Below are positions 1 through 8,679 of a DNA stretch of 64,000 nt, piece after piece (positions within the stretch are counted from its first letter, which is position 1; each line of letters starts with the position of its first letter). The DNA is from Porphyrobacter sp. HT-58-2. GTDB taxonomy: Bacteria > Pseudomonadota > Alphaproteobacteria > Sphingomonadales > Sphingomonadaceae. The notes beneath the pieces are model-generated. The model did not search any database, had not been told where the DNA came from, and saw only the letters and a program-made list of their open reading frames with translations. The stretch covers positions 372,001 to 436,000 of the forward strand of contig NZ_CP022600.1 in NCBI RefSeq assembly GCF_002952215.1, given 5' to 3'. The position numbers and the translations under genes were made by a program.

Positions 1-172
1 TCGCGCGGATGCGGTGTTCGCCATATTTCTCGGTGAGGCCCGAGGTGACCTTGAACACCCCGCCGCCCTGCTTGGCGGAAACGTCCTCGCCAAGGCAGAA
101 CACGCCCGGATCGTCGGCCATCGCCTCGTCGATCGCGAGGTTCAGCGCCTGGGTCATGGTGATCTGGGCCAT
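1..172 (-). CDS. Thiamine-diphosphate-dependent dehydrogenase E1 component, beta subunit (partial, C-terminus outside window)
   Basis: The minus strand encodes the first 57 residues of a protein beginning [18 protein letters not shown], followed by a GEDV motif and a [13 protein letters not shown] stretch. These are typical of the pyrimidine-binding domain of E1 beta subunits of pyruvate, acetoin and branched-chain 2-oxoacid dehydrogenase complexes. The ATG overlaps the TGA of the upstream alpha subunit (TGATG), so the two are translationally coupled. E1 alpha and beta form an alpha2-beta2 enzyme that decarboxylates a 2-oxoacid, or cleaves acetoin, and passes the acyl group to the lipoyl domain of E2. 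The rest of the gene lies left of the window, so the substrate cannot be decided here. Confidence 0.85.
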   Translation of the reverse strand, partial: MAQITMTQALNLAIDEAMADDPGVFCLGEDVSAKQGGGVFKVTSGLTEKYGEHRIRA

Positions 173-1140
173 CAGGCGGTCTCCTCCAGCACGTCCTTGT
201 AGATTTCATCGGTATCCGGCAGCGGCGCGGCCAGAGCATGTTCGACCGCAGCATTGATCTGCGCGTCGATATCGGCAACGATGGCGTCCAGTTCCTCCTC
301 GGTGAACTGGTGCTCCAGCATCACCTTGCGCAGCTTGGGCAGCGGGTCTTCGGCCTTCATCTCGGCGATGTGCTCGGGCGGCATGTAGCTGAAGTCGCTG
401 CCGAAGAAGTGGCCCATCATACGGTAGCACATGGCTTCGACCAGCGTCGGGCCTTCGCCGCGCCGCGCCCGGTCGACCGCTTCCTTCACCGCGGGGTAGA
501 TCTGGTGGACATCATTCCCGTCCACCGTCACCCCCGGCATCCCGTAGCCTGCCGCACGGCTGGCGATATTGGGGCTGTCGGTGTGATCGGCGTAAGCCGT
601 GTGTTCGCCGTAGCGGTTGTTCTGGCACAGGAACACGACCGGCAGCTTGTAGAGCTGGGCCATGTTCATCGCTTCGTGGAAGCCGCCGATATTGGCCGCC
701 CCGTCACCAAAGCTCACCAGCGTCACGCGCCCGTCGCCGTTGTTCTGGCTCGCCATGGCAAGGCCGTTGGCGATGGGGAGGCCCGATCCGACCACGCCGG
801 TCGTCACCATGATGCCGGTTTCCGGATCGGTGATGTGCATGGTGCCACCCTTGCCCTTGCAGGTGCCGGTCGCCTTGCCGAGGCATTCGCCCCACCACTT
901 TTCCATCGGGATGCCCTTGGCGGTCTGCTCGCCCTGCCCGCGATAGGTGCAGACGACGTAATCGTCCTGTTCCAGCGCCGCCATCGCCGCCGCCGAGACC
1001 AGCTCCTGCCCGCGCACGCAGTAATACATCACCGCCACCTTGCCGCCCATCAGCAGTTCGCGGAACTTCTCGTCGGTGCGGTTCACCTTCATCGTGCGGG
1101 TGTAGATGTCGAGCAGCTTATCGCGGTCGATTTGCGCCAT
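172..1140 (-). CDS. Thiamine-diphosphate-dependent dehydrogenase E1 component, alpha subunit
   Basis: This 322-residue protein has the length and architecture of E1 alpha subunits of the AcoA/PdhA type. Visible motifs are [11 protein letters not shown] near residue 43, the KGKGGTMH segment around 95, and the thiamine-diphosphate/Mg signature [15 protein letters not shown] ending in a QNN motif at roughly 145-175. The frame is open upstream to 1188, but that extension is translated from a palindromic repeat. The ATG at 1140 is preceded by a GAGGTG ribosome-binding site and gives the normal family start. The stop overlaps the beta-subunit start. The cofactor-binding role is secure; whether the substrate is pyruvate, acetoin or another 2-oxoacid is not visible. 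Confidence 0.88.
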   Translation of the reverse strand: MAQIDRDKLLDIYTRTMKVNRTDEKFRELLMGGKVAVMYYCVRGQELVSAAAMAALEQDDYVVCTYRGQGEQTAKGIPMEKWWGECLGKATGTCKGKGGTMHITDPETGIMVTTGVVGSGLPIANGLAMASQNNGDGRVTLVSFGDGAANIGGFHEAMNMAQLYKLPVVFLCQNNRYGEHTAYADHTDSPNIASRAAGYGMPGVTVDGNDVHQIYPAVKEAVDRARRGEGPTLVEAMCYRMMGHFFGSDFSYMPPEHIAEMKAEDPLPKLRKVMLEHQFTEEELDAIVADIDAQINAAVEHALAAPLPDTDEIYKDVLEETA

Positions 1141-1159
1141 GTGTGTCACCTCAAAAATT

Positions 1160-1228
1160 GCCGTTCGTGTCGAGCGAAGTCGAGACACCTCGCGCCAAGC
1201 CCCTCGACTACGCTCGAGGCGAACGGAG
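1160..1228. repeat. Dispersed palindromic repeat pair (REP-like), copy 1
   Basis: Two head-to-head units lie between the SDR gene and the E1 alpha start. One contains TCGTGTCGAGCGAAGTCGAG (about 1164-1183) and the other the inverted CTCGACTACGCTCGAGGCGA (about 1203-1222). Each unit is internally palindromic and the outer edges (CGTTCG and CGAACG) pair with each other. The same pair occurs at 40457-40552, at 42013-42094 inside ileS, and at 50043-50110. Confidence 0.85.
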
Positions 1229-1236
1229 GTTTGCTC

Positions 1237-2001
1237 TTAAAATTGGACGCGCTGGGTGAACCCGCCATCCACCACCAGATTCGCGCCGGTCATGTAAGGC
1301 ACCGCCGGGCTCGCCACGAAGACGATTGCCTTGGCGACCTCGACCGGCTCGCCGAAGCGGCCCGTGGGCATCTTGGCGAGGGTCGCGTCGAACAGCGGCT
1401 TCATGTGCTCCTCGATCACTTCCCAGTTGCCGCCCTTGTAATAGATCGCGCCGGGGCTGACGGTGTTCACCCGGATGCCCTTGGGCGCCAAGGCCTGCGA
1501 AAGCTGCGAGGCATAGGTGATCAGCGCCGCCTTGATCGCGTTGAAGGGGTTGGGGGCGATGAAGGTTTCGAGCGCGGCGGTGGAGGACAGCATCACGATC
1601 GATCCGGTGCCTGAGGCTTCGAGATAGGGCGTCAGCGTCTCGACCGCAAAAGCCGCGCCTTTCAGGTCCATGTCGAGGCACGCCTGCCAGTCCCCCGCCC
1701 CGCCGGTGCCGGACGCGCTGGCAGTGTGGACGAAGATATCGCATCCGCCGAGTTCCGCGACGGCCTTTTCCAGCCACGCCTGATAGGCTTCAGTGCCGCT
1801 CGCCATGTCGAAGACTTCGGCAAAGACCTTGCCGGGACCTGCGGCATCGATCTCGGCCTTGGCGGCTTCGATCTTGTCTTCCTTGCGGGAGAAGAAGGCG
1901 ACATCCGCGCCCTCGGCGGCGAAGAGCTTCAGCGATTGGAGGCCAAGGCCATGCGCCCCGCCGTTCATGATGACTTTCTTGCCCTTCAATCCCAGATCCA
2001 T
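1237..2001 (-). CDS. SDR family oxidoreductase with Phe in place of the catalytic Tyr
   Basis: This 254-residue protein is a classical-length short-chain dehydrogenase. The nucleotide-binding loop is GGAHGLG near residue 14-20 (an N-terminal TGxxxGxG variant), a MLSSTAAL strand carries the catalytic Ser near residue 139, and the C-terminus has the GRFGEPVEVAKAIVFVASPA and VVDGGF segments of the family. The usual YxxxK motif reads FNAIK: the codon at 1543-1545 gives Phe at residue 153 and Lys follows at 157. The first residues, MDLGLKGKKVIM, fit the family start. It sits 49 bases downstream of a palindromic repeat and on the same strand as the E1 genes. Function on a specific substrate is unknown, and loss of the Tyr may mean altered or absent redox activity. 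Confidence 0.85.
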   Translation of the reverse strand: MDLGLKGKKVIMNGGAHGLGLQSLKLFAAEGADVAFFSRKEDKIEAAKAEIDAAGPGKVFAEVFDMASGTEAYQAWLEKAVAELGGCDIFVHTASASGTGGAGDWQACLDMDLKGAAFAVETLTPYLEASGTGSIVMLSSTAALETFIAPNPFNAIKAALITYASQLSQALAPKGIRVNTVSPGAIYYKGGNWEVIEEHMKPLFDATLAKMPTGRFGEPVEVAKAIVFVASPAVPYMTGANLVVDGGFTQRVQF

Positions 2002-2442
2002 AGCGCCTCTCCCCGGCTTTTGGTTGTGGGGAGAGGGGATAGCCCAGCAGGGCCGAGGGGCGTATCGTCAATTTTGTTGGGATCAGGCCACGTCGCGCGG
2101 CCATCGCTCCGCGCGCCCGGCGCAAGCGTGGTTGCGTTTCAACGGCTGCCCAGGGAGGTTCTGAGCCGCCGCTGGCCCGCCAATTTCCTGTTCTGCGAGA
2201 GGGATGCAAAGATCCCTGTCGCGATCAGGCCGTGCGCATCACAGACAGTCCGTCCCGAACATGACAGGCCTGTCCCACAATCGCATCAGCAAGGGCCAGC
2301 GGCGGCTACTCGATCGTCCTTTTTATGTTTTTCATGCGTCCCGAAGGAACGAAGCGAGCGTCCAGCGCCAGCTCATATCAAATCGTTTGCAATGCCGACA
2401 ATCCGCAATACCCAATTTGGGCAAATTTTCCACCAAGGATCG
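2002..2442. other. Intergenic region, no gene recognised
   Basis: These 441 bases separate the SDR gene from the winged-helix regulator; both are on the minus strand. Open frames that cross it have no recognisable protein features. The part next to 2001 should hold the SDR promoter. I see no tRNA, strong terminator or repeat. Confidence 0.5.
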
Positions 2443-2880
2443 TCAACCGGGCAGGCTATCCCGGACGGCAATCAGCGCATCGAACTTGCGGACGAGATAG
2501 TTGCGTATTTCCAGGGTGTAGTCGTCGTCGCCGGTCTGGGCGGGGAAATAGACGCCGCCCTTGCCGCGCTTGAGCAAGCCCCGACCGACCAGCTCGGCCA
2601 CCCGGCGGCGCGTGGTTTCACGGCTCAGGCCAAGGCGGGTGTGGATGAACTTGACGCTGACCGGGGGGCGCTCGATATCCGGGAACACCTGCTTCTCGCC
2701 CCCGAACTGACGGGCGACATAGGGATCCTTTCTGATCTCCCGGGTGGATTCGGCGGCAACCAGGCAGATGATCGCAAGGTCGGTTGGGTCGAGATCGAGC
2801 TTGGCGGTCGCAAAGCAGGTGAAATCGCTGAGCAGTTCGATGATGAAGGAGGAGATGTAACGTGTGGCCTCGCCTGCCAT
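2443..2880 (-). CDS. Winged-helix transcriptional regulator
   Basis: This 145-residue protein has a helical N-terminal half and a C-terminal DNA-binding part. The segment SVKFIHTRLGLSRETTRRRV (about residues 74-93) is a helix-turn-helix, followed by a wing (GRGLLKRGKGGVYFPAQ). The arrangement resembles stand-alone MarR/GntR-type winged-helix proteins with a helical dimerisation region in front. The start is ATG at 2880. It is the last host gene before the island's left attachment site, and nothing nearby identifies its target. The fold is inferred from the motif; the regulon and ligand are unknown. Confidence 0.6.
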   Translation of the reverse strand: MAGEATRYISSFIIELLSDFTCFATAKLDLDPTDLAIICLVAAESTREIRKDPYVARQFGGEKQVFPDIERPPVSVKFIHTRLGLSRETTRRRVAELVGRGLLKRGKGGVYFPAQTGDDDYTLEIRNYLVRKFDALIAVRDSLPG

Positions 2881-3015
2881 GAGCCAGCCCCTTCATTCGG
2901 TCTTCGTTCGAACCGGCCATCGGCGGCCAGCCCGCCACACGAATGCAGCCGATCAACAGCGCATCACCGGCATATTATGAAGGAAGGACACCCCATCGGG
3001 CAAGTGTCTGGAGGT

Positions 3016-3064
3016 CTGGTGCTGCTGGGGAGGATTGAACTCCCGACCTCACCCTTACCAAGGG
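3016..3064. repeat. attL: displaced 3' end of tRNA-Thr (49-bp direct repeat)
   Basis: The sequence starts CTGGTGCTGCTGGGGAGGAT and runs through the T-arm and variable region to the anticodon arm. It is identical to 36323-36371 and then diverges (C against T at the next base). Read on the minus strand it ends in CCA. Only the 3' portion of the tRNA is present, so this copy cannot make a functional tRNA. Confidence 0.92.
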
Positions 3065-3157
3065 CGGGTTTCCGGACTTATGGGGAGGCGTGGGGACAAA
3101 TAAGTCGATGATAAATGGTAATTTCATGTCCGCAGTTGTCCCTATGCCCCCGCTATT

Positions 3158-3180
3158 GTATTCCGTACTCATTCCGTACG
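3158..3180. repeat. Possible integrase arm-type site near the left end
   Basis: The stretch around TTCCGTACTCATTCCGTACG recurs, with small differences, at 36266-36290 just inside the right end, in the same orientation. It lies between attL and the likely start of the integrase. Repeats near both ends of an integrative element often bind the integrase N-terminal domain or an excisionase. The role is inferred only from position and repetition. Confidence 0.4.
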
Positions 3181-3204
3181 GAATGCGATGAAGGAAAAAG
3201 GCAC

Positions 3205-4371
3205 GTGGCACGCGATCTTAGCAGAGTGAAGGAACGTGACGGTCTGAAGGCCCAGCGGGAGCCCTACTGGCAACGGCTGCGCGCAGGATGCTTCATCGGT
3301 TTCCGGCCATCCAAAAAGAGCGGCGCTGGCACTTGGATTGCCCGCGTGTACGATGAGGACGTCCGTAAGTACCGCATGAAGGCGCTCGGCGACTTCGGCG
3401 CGGTGGCCCCAAATGAGCGTTTTGCACTGGCGAAGAAAGAGGCCGAAGCCTTCGCCGATCTGGTCGAGGCAGGCGGAGAGGTGCGCCGCGAAATCGAGAC
3501 GGTCAAAGACGCGTGCGAGGATTACCTCACCGAGAAGCCCGGCAAGATCGCCGAAGGCGTTTTTCGGCGGCACATCTATGATGATCCCCTCGCCGGGGTG
3601 CGGCTCGACAAGCTGCGGAGGCACCACCTCAAGGCATGGCGGAAGCGCCTCGAAGATGCCCCAGCGATTGTGTCCCGCCCGAAAGATGGTCAGGCGCGCA
3701 CCCGCAAGCGCTCTGCATCGACCGTGAATCGGGATATGGCGGTATTGCGAGCGGCGCTAGGCCGATTGCTCGCACCGGGCGCGCCGCGCAGCGAAGCCGC
3801 ATGGCAAGAAGCACTGCGCGCTGTGAAGGATGCTGATGGTCGGCGAGATTTGTATCTCGACCGGACGCAGCGCCGAAAGCTGCTCGATAACATAGACGAC
3901 GAGGCCAAGCCCTTTGTGCGAGCTCTCTGCCTCTTGCCATTGCGCCCCGGAGCCATGGCCGCGTTGACGGTGCGGGACTTTGACAAGCGTACTTCGGAAC
4001 TGACAATCGCGAAAGACAAGAACGGGAAACCCCGACGCATTCAGATCCCGCCAGAGGCAGCGCGGCTATTCAGCGCGCAGGCGAAAGGGAAGCTGCCAGC
4101 CGCCCCCCTATTTATGCGGTCGAACGGGAAGCCATGGGATCGGAATAGTTGGAAACTTCCCATATCGGCGGCCGTCAAAGTTGCAGGCCTCCCGGCTGGT
4201 ACGTCGGCCTACACGCTGCGGCATTCGGGCATTACCGACCTTATCCGGCTTGGCCTCCCCATCCTGACAACCGCACAGATAAGTGGGACAAGCGTGGCGA
4301 TGATTGAAAAGCACTATGGCCATTTGGGGGAAAAGTCCGCGGTTAAGGCGTTGGGAGGGCTAACGCTGTGA
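3205..4371 (+). CDS. int: Tyrosine-type site-specific integrase of the island
   Basis: The protein is 388 residues from the GTG at 3205, which follows a GAAGGAAAAAGG ribosome-binding region. An upstream ATG at 3115 would add 30 residues but spans the repeat at 3158, so I prefer 3205. The N-terminal part resembles the arm-binding domain of P4-type integrases. The catalytic part has LRPGAMAAL around residue 260 (first Arg region), YTLRHSG near 335 (HxxR box with Tyr at the first His position), and EKHYGH near 372 carrying the nucleophilic Tyr. It recombines the tRNA-Thr attachment sites. It lies next to attL and reads into the island, and there is no adjacent excisionase gene. Confidence 0.9.
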   Translation: MARDLSRVKERDGLKAQREPYWQRLRAGCFIGFRPSKKSGAGTWIARVYDEDVRKYRMKALGDFGAVAPNERFALAKKEAEAFADLVEAGGEVRREIETVKDACEDYLTEKPGKIAEGVFRRHIYDDPLAGVRLDKLRRHHLKAWRKRLEDAPAIVSRPKDGQARTRKRSASTVNRDMAVLRAALGRLLAPGAPRSEAAWQEALRAVKDADGRRDLYLDRTQRRKLLDNIDDEAKPFVRALCLLPLRPGAMAALTVRDFDKRTSELTIAKDKNGKPRRIQIPPEAARLFSAQAKGKLPAAPLFMRSNGKPWDRNSWKLPISAAVKVAGLPAGTSAYTLRHSGITDLIRLGLPILTTAQISGTSVAMIEKHYGHLGEKSAVKALGGLTL

Positions 4372-4680
4372 AAGACGTTGTCCCACCCCATGGGAAATCG
4401 TGAGGCTTTGATATAAGTGATCGAGCGGCAAATTGACTTATCCAATGGGTAAGCGCGTTCTCGCGCAATGCGCGAAGGCAAGCCGCCCGGGCTGCAAAAC
4501 GCCACAGGTGTGACACCTCCAATTAGCAGAAGGATGTCATTTCTATTTAGCGCCTACAATACGTCAGTTTGATAACATACATTATGTTAATAGCAACACC
4601 ACAACTGTCCATGTACATTGTGTCCAGTGTGATGCTAAAACGCTTGCGGTCGCGGGGGTCTTTCAACAGTATCAGCGACC
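4372..4680. other. Intergenic, AT-richer; possible left end of the Tn554-like element
   Basis: No gene is recognised in these 309 bases. The right half is clearly AT-richer than its surroundings and holds an imperfect palindrome at 4573-4589 (arms TAACAT and ATGTTA). This is a plausible place for the left end and promoter of the following recombinase operon, but no matching end was found on the far side. Confidence 0.35.
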
Positions 4681-5895
4681 GTGTCCACTTCGTTCGCCAC
4701 GACGCCCTGGCAGGCTGCGCGCATCGAAATGCCCGGCGGTCGCCGGTCGTGGACGGTATTGGATGATGATGGCGACGTCGTCGAGTGCCTTCGTCGCTGG
4801 ATCGTCCATCTCGAGCAGACCCATGCGTCGCCGAACACGATCCGCGCTTATGTTCGCCATGTCGTCGACTTCGCGAACTTCCTTGGTGCCAATGGCGCCG
4901 AAATCCATGAAGCCACGGTCGCGCTGTACGATGGCTTCCTTGCATGGCGGCTTGCCCACCGAAAGCATGCACTGCCAAGCCCTCGGCTGATCCTGCTGCG
5001 GCAGCTGGAAACGCGGGTTCTGGCGCCATCGACGCGCAACCAGATCCAGCTGTCGATCAAATCGTTCTATCGCTTCTATAACGGCACCGACGACTTCGCG
5101 GTCGATACGGCCGAGGTCACGAAAGCCTATGACGGACACCAAATCTACAAGCCGTTCCTCGAGCATATCAGCCAGCGTCGCACGACGCGGCGCAAGGACC
5201 GCTATCTGTCGGGCGATCCCGGCCGGGTTCAGCAGCAGGTGCTCAAAAGGCGGCTGACACCTAGCGAGGTCCTGCGACTGATCGATGCGTGCGGGCTTGC
5301 GCGCGACGCGTTCCTGATCGTGCTGCTCTACAATACCGGTCTCAGAATCGGCGAAGCGCTGGGCCTGCGGCATGTCGACATCGATCTTGCCGAAAAGGTT
5401 GTCTGGGTCGTTCCGCGCGAAGACAATGCCAACGGCGCCCGTGCGAAATCCGGGCGGACACGCGGCGTGCCAGTCCACGACTACGTGCTCAACATGTACG
5501 TCGATTACCTCACCAGCGACGAATATCTGCCGGCCTTCGAATCCGGTGCCGAGTACGTCTTCGCCAATGTGAAAGGCGGCGTCATCGGGCACGCCATGAG
5601 CCTTTCCTACTCACAGAAGCTCGCGTGCTTGCTGGAGCAGCGCACCCATATCGACTTCAGCTGGCACATGTTCCGCCACAGCCATGCATCTGAGGCGATC
5701 GCAGCGGGATACAGCCTGCTCGAAGTGGCCGACCGGCTCGGGCATGCGAGCCCGCAAACAACGGCAGCGTTCTACCAGCACCTGTTCGCCTCAGAAATCC
5801 GCAAGCTTTACCTCAAGGGGCCCGACGAGGTGCATGAAAGACTTGAGAAACTTCGCGAAGCTGAGCTGCTCGGAAAGGATCTGCGATGGGCCTGA
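4681..5895 (+). CDS. tnpA: Tn554-type tyrosine recombinase TnpA
   Basis: The 404-residue protein starts at GTG 4681. An N-terminal SAM-like core-binding domain (THASPNTIRAYVRHVVDFAN, about residues 42-61) precedes a catalytic domain with NTGLRIGEALGLR near 223 (first Arg), WHMFRHSHAS near 327 (HxxR), RLGHAS near 347 and FYQHLF near 357 with the nucleophilic Tyr. All the catalytic residues expected of a phage-integrase-type recombinase are present. In Tn554 this protein acts with TnpB for site-specific insertion. The stop overlaps the tnpB start by 10 bases, so the two are probably translated together. Only a weak ribosome-binding site precedes the GTG, so the exact start is uncertain. Confidence 0.85.
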   Translation: MSTSFATTPWQAARIEMPGGRRSWTVLDDDGDVVECLRRWIVHLEQTHASPNTIRAYVRHVVDFANFLGANGAEIHEATVALYDGFLAWRLAHRKHALPSPRLILLRQLETRVLAPSTRNQIQLSIKSFYRFYNGTDDFAVDTAEVTKAYDGHQIYKPFLEHISQRRTTRRKDRYLSGDPGRVQQQVLKRRLTPSEVLRLIDACGLARDAFLIVLLYNTGLRIGEALGLRHVDIDLAEKVVWVVPREDNANGARAKSGRTRGVPVHDYVLNMYVDYLTSDEYLPAFESGAEYVFANVKGGVIGHAMSLSYSQKLACLLEQRTHIDFSWHMFRHSHASEAIAAGYSLLEVADRLGHASPQTTAAFYQHLFASEIRKLYLKGPDEVHERLEKLREAELLGKDLRWA

Positions 5896-8018
5896 CGCCG
5901 CTGGCACTTGTCGGCGGCACGCCGCACGATACCGATCGCTACAACAATTGGCTCGAGGCGCGCCTCGCGGAGATATCTCCCCTTCTCGTCGCCAATTCCG
6001 TTTGGTCGGACGCCATGATGGGTGAGGTGTTCGGGCATTCTTGGTTGAGCCAGACATACGCAAGCATGCTGCTTCAAGCCGCGGTTCCGGTACTCACCAA
6101 CGAGATAAAAGCTTACCTGACGGCGTCTGTCCTCGACGATCGTAAGGCGGATGCTCACTGGTTCCAGCGCCGGATCCCCGTGATCCGCTATCTGGTTGAG
6201 GAAGGAGCAGATCTGCTTCAGCATTTTAGCGCGGGTTGTCTCGCCGACATCCCTCACCCTGGCTTTGCGCGATCAGATGACAAGGGCACGCGCCATTCGA
6301 ACTCCCATAACGATGTAGTCCTGGAGCGATACGCCGCCTGGTATGGTTCGAACTATGGAAAGCGCAGGCAAAGCCAGACCCGCCAGTGGATCCGGGGCGA
6401 CGAAGTCGTCACCGGCGAGTTCCGATCACCGGAAGTACAGCTGTTCGGCGATATCCATCGCTTCGCGATCATCAACCGTGCGCAGATGGCGCCGATGCCG
6501 GAACGCGACATCATCCTGCTCAACGATCTTTACAGCGAAGAGGACACCCGCTTCCGCGACAGGCAGCGCCGAAGCGACACATATCTGAACTTCCACTGCT
6601 TTGAGCCTTGGCTCCGCCCTTTGATGCGCGGCTTCCTTCTGGACAAGGTCGCGCACGGCGAACTTGCGCCGGGGACCCTTGTAAAAATGCCAGTCCGCTT
6701 GCGGCTCTTCGCGCAGTTCCTGCACATCGAGGGCATTGCCCAGCCCACGCAGGTTAATGAAGCGACGATGGAGCGTTACCTCGCATGGGGAAATGCACGC
6801 AATACCGCCGGCAAGAACTGGTACACCGACATCGTCCAACTCCTGCGCGCGGCGCCAGTCCTGCTACCCGGGCAATGGCCTCGGATCGCCCTCGACAAGC
6901 GTGCGGCACGGCGGATCCGCTACAAGCAGGCCCCGGATGACCCGCGCAACCGGCTTTACGCGTCGCGCGAGGGCGCCAATCGGGCGGCGCCCTCAGAAGC
7001 ACTGGCCGCGATGGCAGCAAAGCTCGACGAACTGCCAGCGCCCATCCCCGCGATCTTTATGATCGGCATCACCACCGGTGCGCGGGCAGAAGACCTGCAT
7101 GCCCTGCTCTTCGACTGCCTGCGGCCCGATCCGCACGACAAGCGCTTCATGCTGTTCACGTTCTGGCAGAACAAGGTCAGTCGCTGGAACACTAAGCCTT
7201 TACTGGCGACCGATCCCGCGCACCGGGCCATGATAGAGTTGATCGAAGCTCAGCAGAATGGCGTCCGGCAGCGCTATGGTCGGACCACAAAATACCTATT
7301 TCCCGCCTTCCACGGCAAACGGGAATCGTTCCTCAGCTACAACTGGACCCTACAGGAACTGAGGATGCTGTGCCTCAGGCACGGGATCGTCGATGGGGAA
7401 GGCAAGCCGTTCGACTTCTCCTGGCATCCGCTGCGCCACCATCGCGGGACGCAGATGGCGGCCGAAGGCCACGACATCTTGAGCATCATGTTCGAGCTCG
7501 GCCATGCTTCACCCGATATGGCGTCGATGTACGTCAACAAGCGCCTGGAAATCAAAAAGAACGCCTTGCTCCGCAAAGGCGGCGGCCAGTTCTTCACGAT
7601 CGCGGGCAAGGTGGATGAGGCCGTCGGCGATCTTCTGCTGCGCAAGGAAACCATGCTGGCCACCCGCGTCTGCGGCGGGGCCTGTACGCTTCCTGGCCAG
7701 CTTGGTGAATGGTGCGAGCACGCCCACGCCTGCCTGACCTGCCGATTCTTCCGTGCAGATGGCGATGACCTCGAGCACTTCCGCTGCGAGCGGGCCGGGC
7801 TATACGCCGCGATCGAAGGTCTTGAGCAGGAAGCGCAGAACTACGAGGAAGGCGGACAGGCCCGCATGGCTGACATCACGCGCAAGCGCCTGCAACGCAA
7901 CAAGGATGCGGTCCACAACACCGACACCATCATCCGTTCCATCGAGGAGCACGGCCTCTACAAGGGTGAAAAGCAACGCTACAGGCCGGCCGCTGCTCGG
8001 GAGGAAGCAACGTCATGA
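5886..8018 (+). CDS. tnpB: Tn554-type tyrosine recombinase TnpB
   Basis: This 710-residue protein has a good ribosome-binding site (GGAAAGGAT) before ATG 5886. The catalytic domain sits in the second half: ITTGARAEDLHALLFD near residue 395 supplies the first Arg, WHPLRHHRGTQMA near 517 the HxxR box, ELGHASPDMASMYVNKRL near 537 the final His and Tyr. A Cys-rich tail (CGGACTLPG, then EWCEHAHACLTCRFF, about 595-620) could bind zinc. It is longer than simple integrases because of a large N-terminal region, as in Tn554 TnpB. It overlaps tnpC by four bases (ATGA). Confidence 0.82.
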   Translation: MGLTPLALVGGTPHDTDRYNNWLEARLAEISPLLVANSVWSDAMMGEVFGHSWLSQTYASMLLQAAVPVLTNEIKAYLTASVLDDRKADAHWFQRRIPVIRYLVEEGADLLQHFSAGCLADIPHPGFARSDDKGTRHSNSHNDVVLERYAAWYGSNYGKRRQSQTRQWIRGDEVVTGEFRSPEVQLFGDIHRFAIINRAQMAPMPERDIILLNDLYSEEDTRFRDRQRRSDTYLNFHCFEPWLRPLMRGFLLDKVAHGELAPGTLVKMPVRLRLFAQFLHIEGIAQPTQVNEATMERYLAWGNARNTAGKNWYTDIVQLLRAAPVLLPGQWPRIALDKRAARRIRYKQAPDDPRNRLYASREGANRAAPSEALAAMAAKLDELPAPIPAIFMIGITTGARAEDLHALLFDCLRPDPHDKRFMLFTFWQNKVSRWNTKPLLATDPAHRAMIELIEAQQNGVRQRYGRTTKYLFPAFHGKRESFLSYNWTLQELRMLCLRHGIVDGEGKPFDFSWHPLRHHRGTQMAAEGHDILSIMFELGHASPDMASMYVNKRLEIKKNALLRKGGGQFFTIAGKVDEAVGDLLLRKETMLATRVCGGACTLPGQLGEWCEHAHACLTCRFFRADGDDLEHFRCERAGLYAAIEGLEQEAQNYEEGGQARMADITRKRLQRNKDAVHNTDTIIRSIEEHGLYKGEKQRYRPAAAREEATS

Positions 8019-8494
8019 CCTTGGGACCGGATCTGCGGATCGCAACACTCAACGACGCCCGCAGCCGTCGTAGCGCTGAAAAGCGCGCCGCGGTCGAGGA
8101 CGCAATCATGCGTTTACGCGAAACCAGGCAGGCCGTGACGTTCGTCTCAGTGGCCCGTGAGGCGAAGGTCAGTCGCCAGTACCTCTACAACAACTTCGCC
8201 GATGAGATCGGCGAGGAACGCGCCGAAACCCGTGCGGAAACCCAGGTAATCGACGGCAAGAAGGTCCCGCTGCGAACGCCCGAGGAACACCGCCACATCG
8301 AAGCGGCACTCCGCAACAAGATCGAGCGACTTGAAACCGAGATCCGGGATGCGCGTGCCGAAAGGGCCAAGGCGGACCGAACAGCGGAACGTGAGCGCGG
8401 AAAGGCTGAGCACTGGCGTCAGCTTTACACGGCTGTCTTGGCGCGCGTGTCAGGTGAGCAAGGCCCCGAGAAGCTCCCCTCCCCTGAAGACTGA
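8015..8494 (+). CDS. tnpC: Tn554-type accessory protein TnpC (DUF6262-like)
   Basis: The 159-residue protein has an N-terminal helix-turn-helix (VTFVSVAREAKVSRQYLYNN, about residues 37-56) and a C-terminal coiled coil rich in Glu, Arg and Lys. In Tn554, TnpC is a small DNA-binding accessory protein that affects orientation and frequency of transposition but is not a recombinase. The size, position as third gene, and ATGA coupling to tnpB fit this role. The assignment rests on context and the motif rather than on strong sequence recall. Confidence 0.7.
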   Translation: MTLGPDLRIATLNDARSRRSAEKRAAVEDAIMRLRETRQAVTFVSVAREAKVSRQYLYNNFADEIGEERAETRAETQVIDGKKVPLRTPEEHRHIEAALRNKIERLETEIRDARAERAKADRTAERERGKAEHWRQLYTAVLARVSGEQGPEKLPSPED

Positions 8495-8516
8495 AGCACT
8501 GCGGTGTGATCAGGTT

Positions 8517-8579
8517 ACGATCAAGGGAGTCGGAAGTGAGCCGCCTACGGCGTCTTGCACTTCCAACTCCCTTGATCGT
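8517..8579. repeat. 22-bp inverted repeat (one mismatch) downstream of tnpC
   Basis: The arm ACGATCAAGGGAGTCGGAAG (8517-8536, continuing to 8538) pairs with the arm at 8558-8579 with one mismatch, around a 19-base loop that itself contains a short GCCGCCTACGGCG hairpin. No T-tract follows, so it is not a classic terminator. It may be a transposon end, a recombination site or an RNA structure ending the tnpABC transcript. Confidence 0.8.
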
Positions 8580-8679
8580 CCAAATTATGAGCGAAACACA
8601 ATGGACGGCCTATCGGTAACAAGCCGTTGTAAATGAAGCACAAGACATGATTTGGTATTGATATATGTTAAATGATGAT

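Larger units (their letters stand above)
4681..8579 (+). mobile_element. Tn554-like recombinase module (tnpA-tnpB-tnpC)
   Basis: Three overlapping genes encode two tyrosine recombinases of 404 and 710 residues and a small helix-turn-helix/coiled-coil protein of 159 residues. Order, relative size and the 10-base and 4-base overlaps match the TnpA-TnpB-TnpC set of Tn554-type transposons. A 22-bp hairpin follows. The given borders are the gene start and the hairpin end; the true transposon ends were not identified. The cargo it may once have carried is unclear. Confidence 0.7.

Noticed and set aside
3115..3204. ATG start 30 codons upstream for the integrase
   Set aside because: The extra part is not typical of integrase N-termini and crosses the repeat at 3158; the GTG at 3205 has a better ribosome-binding site. 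The possibility remains open.
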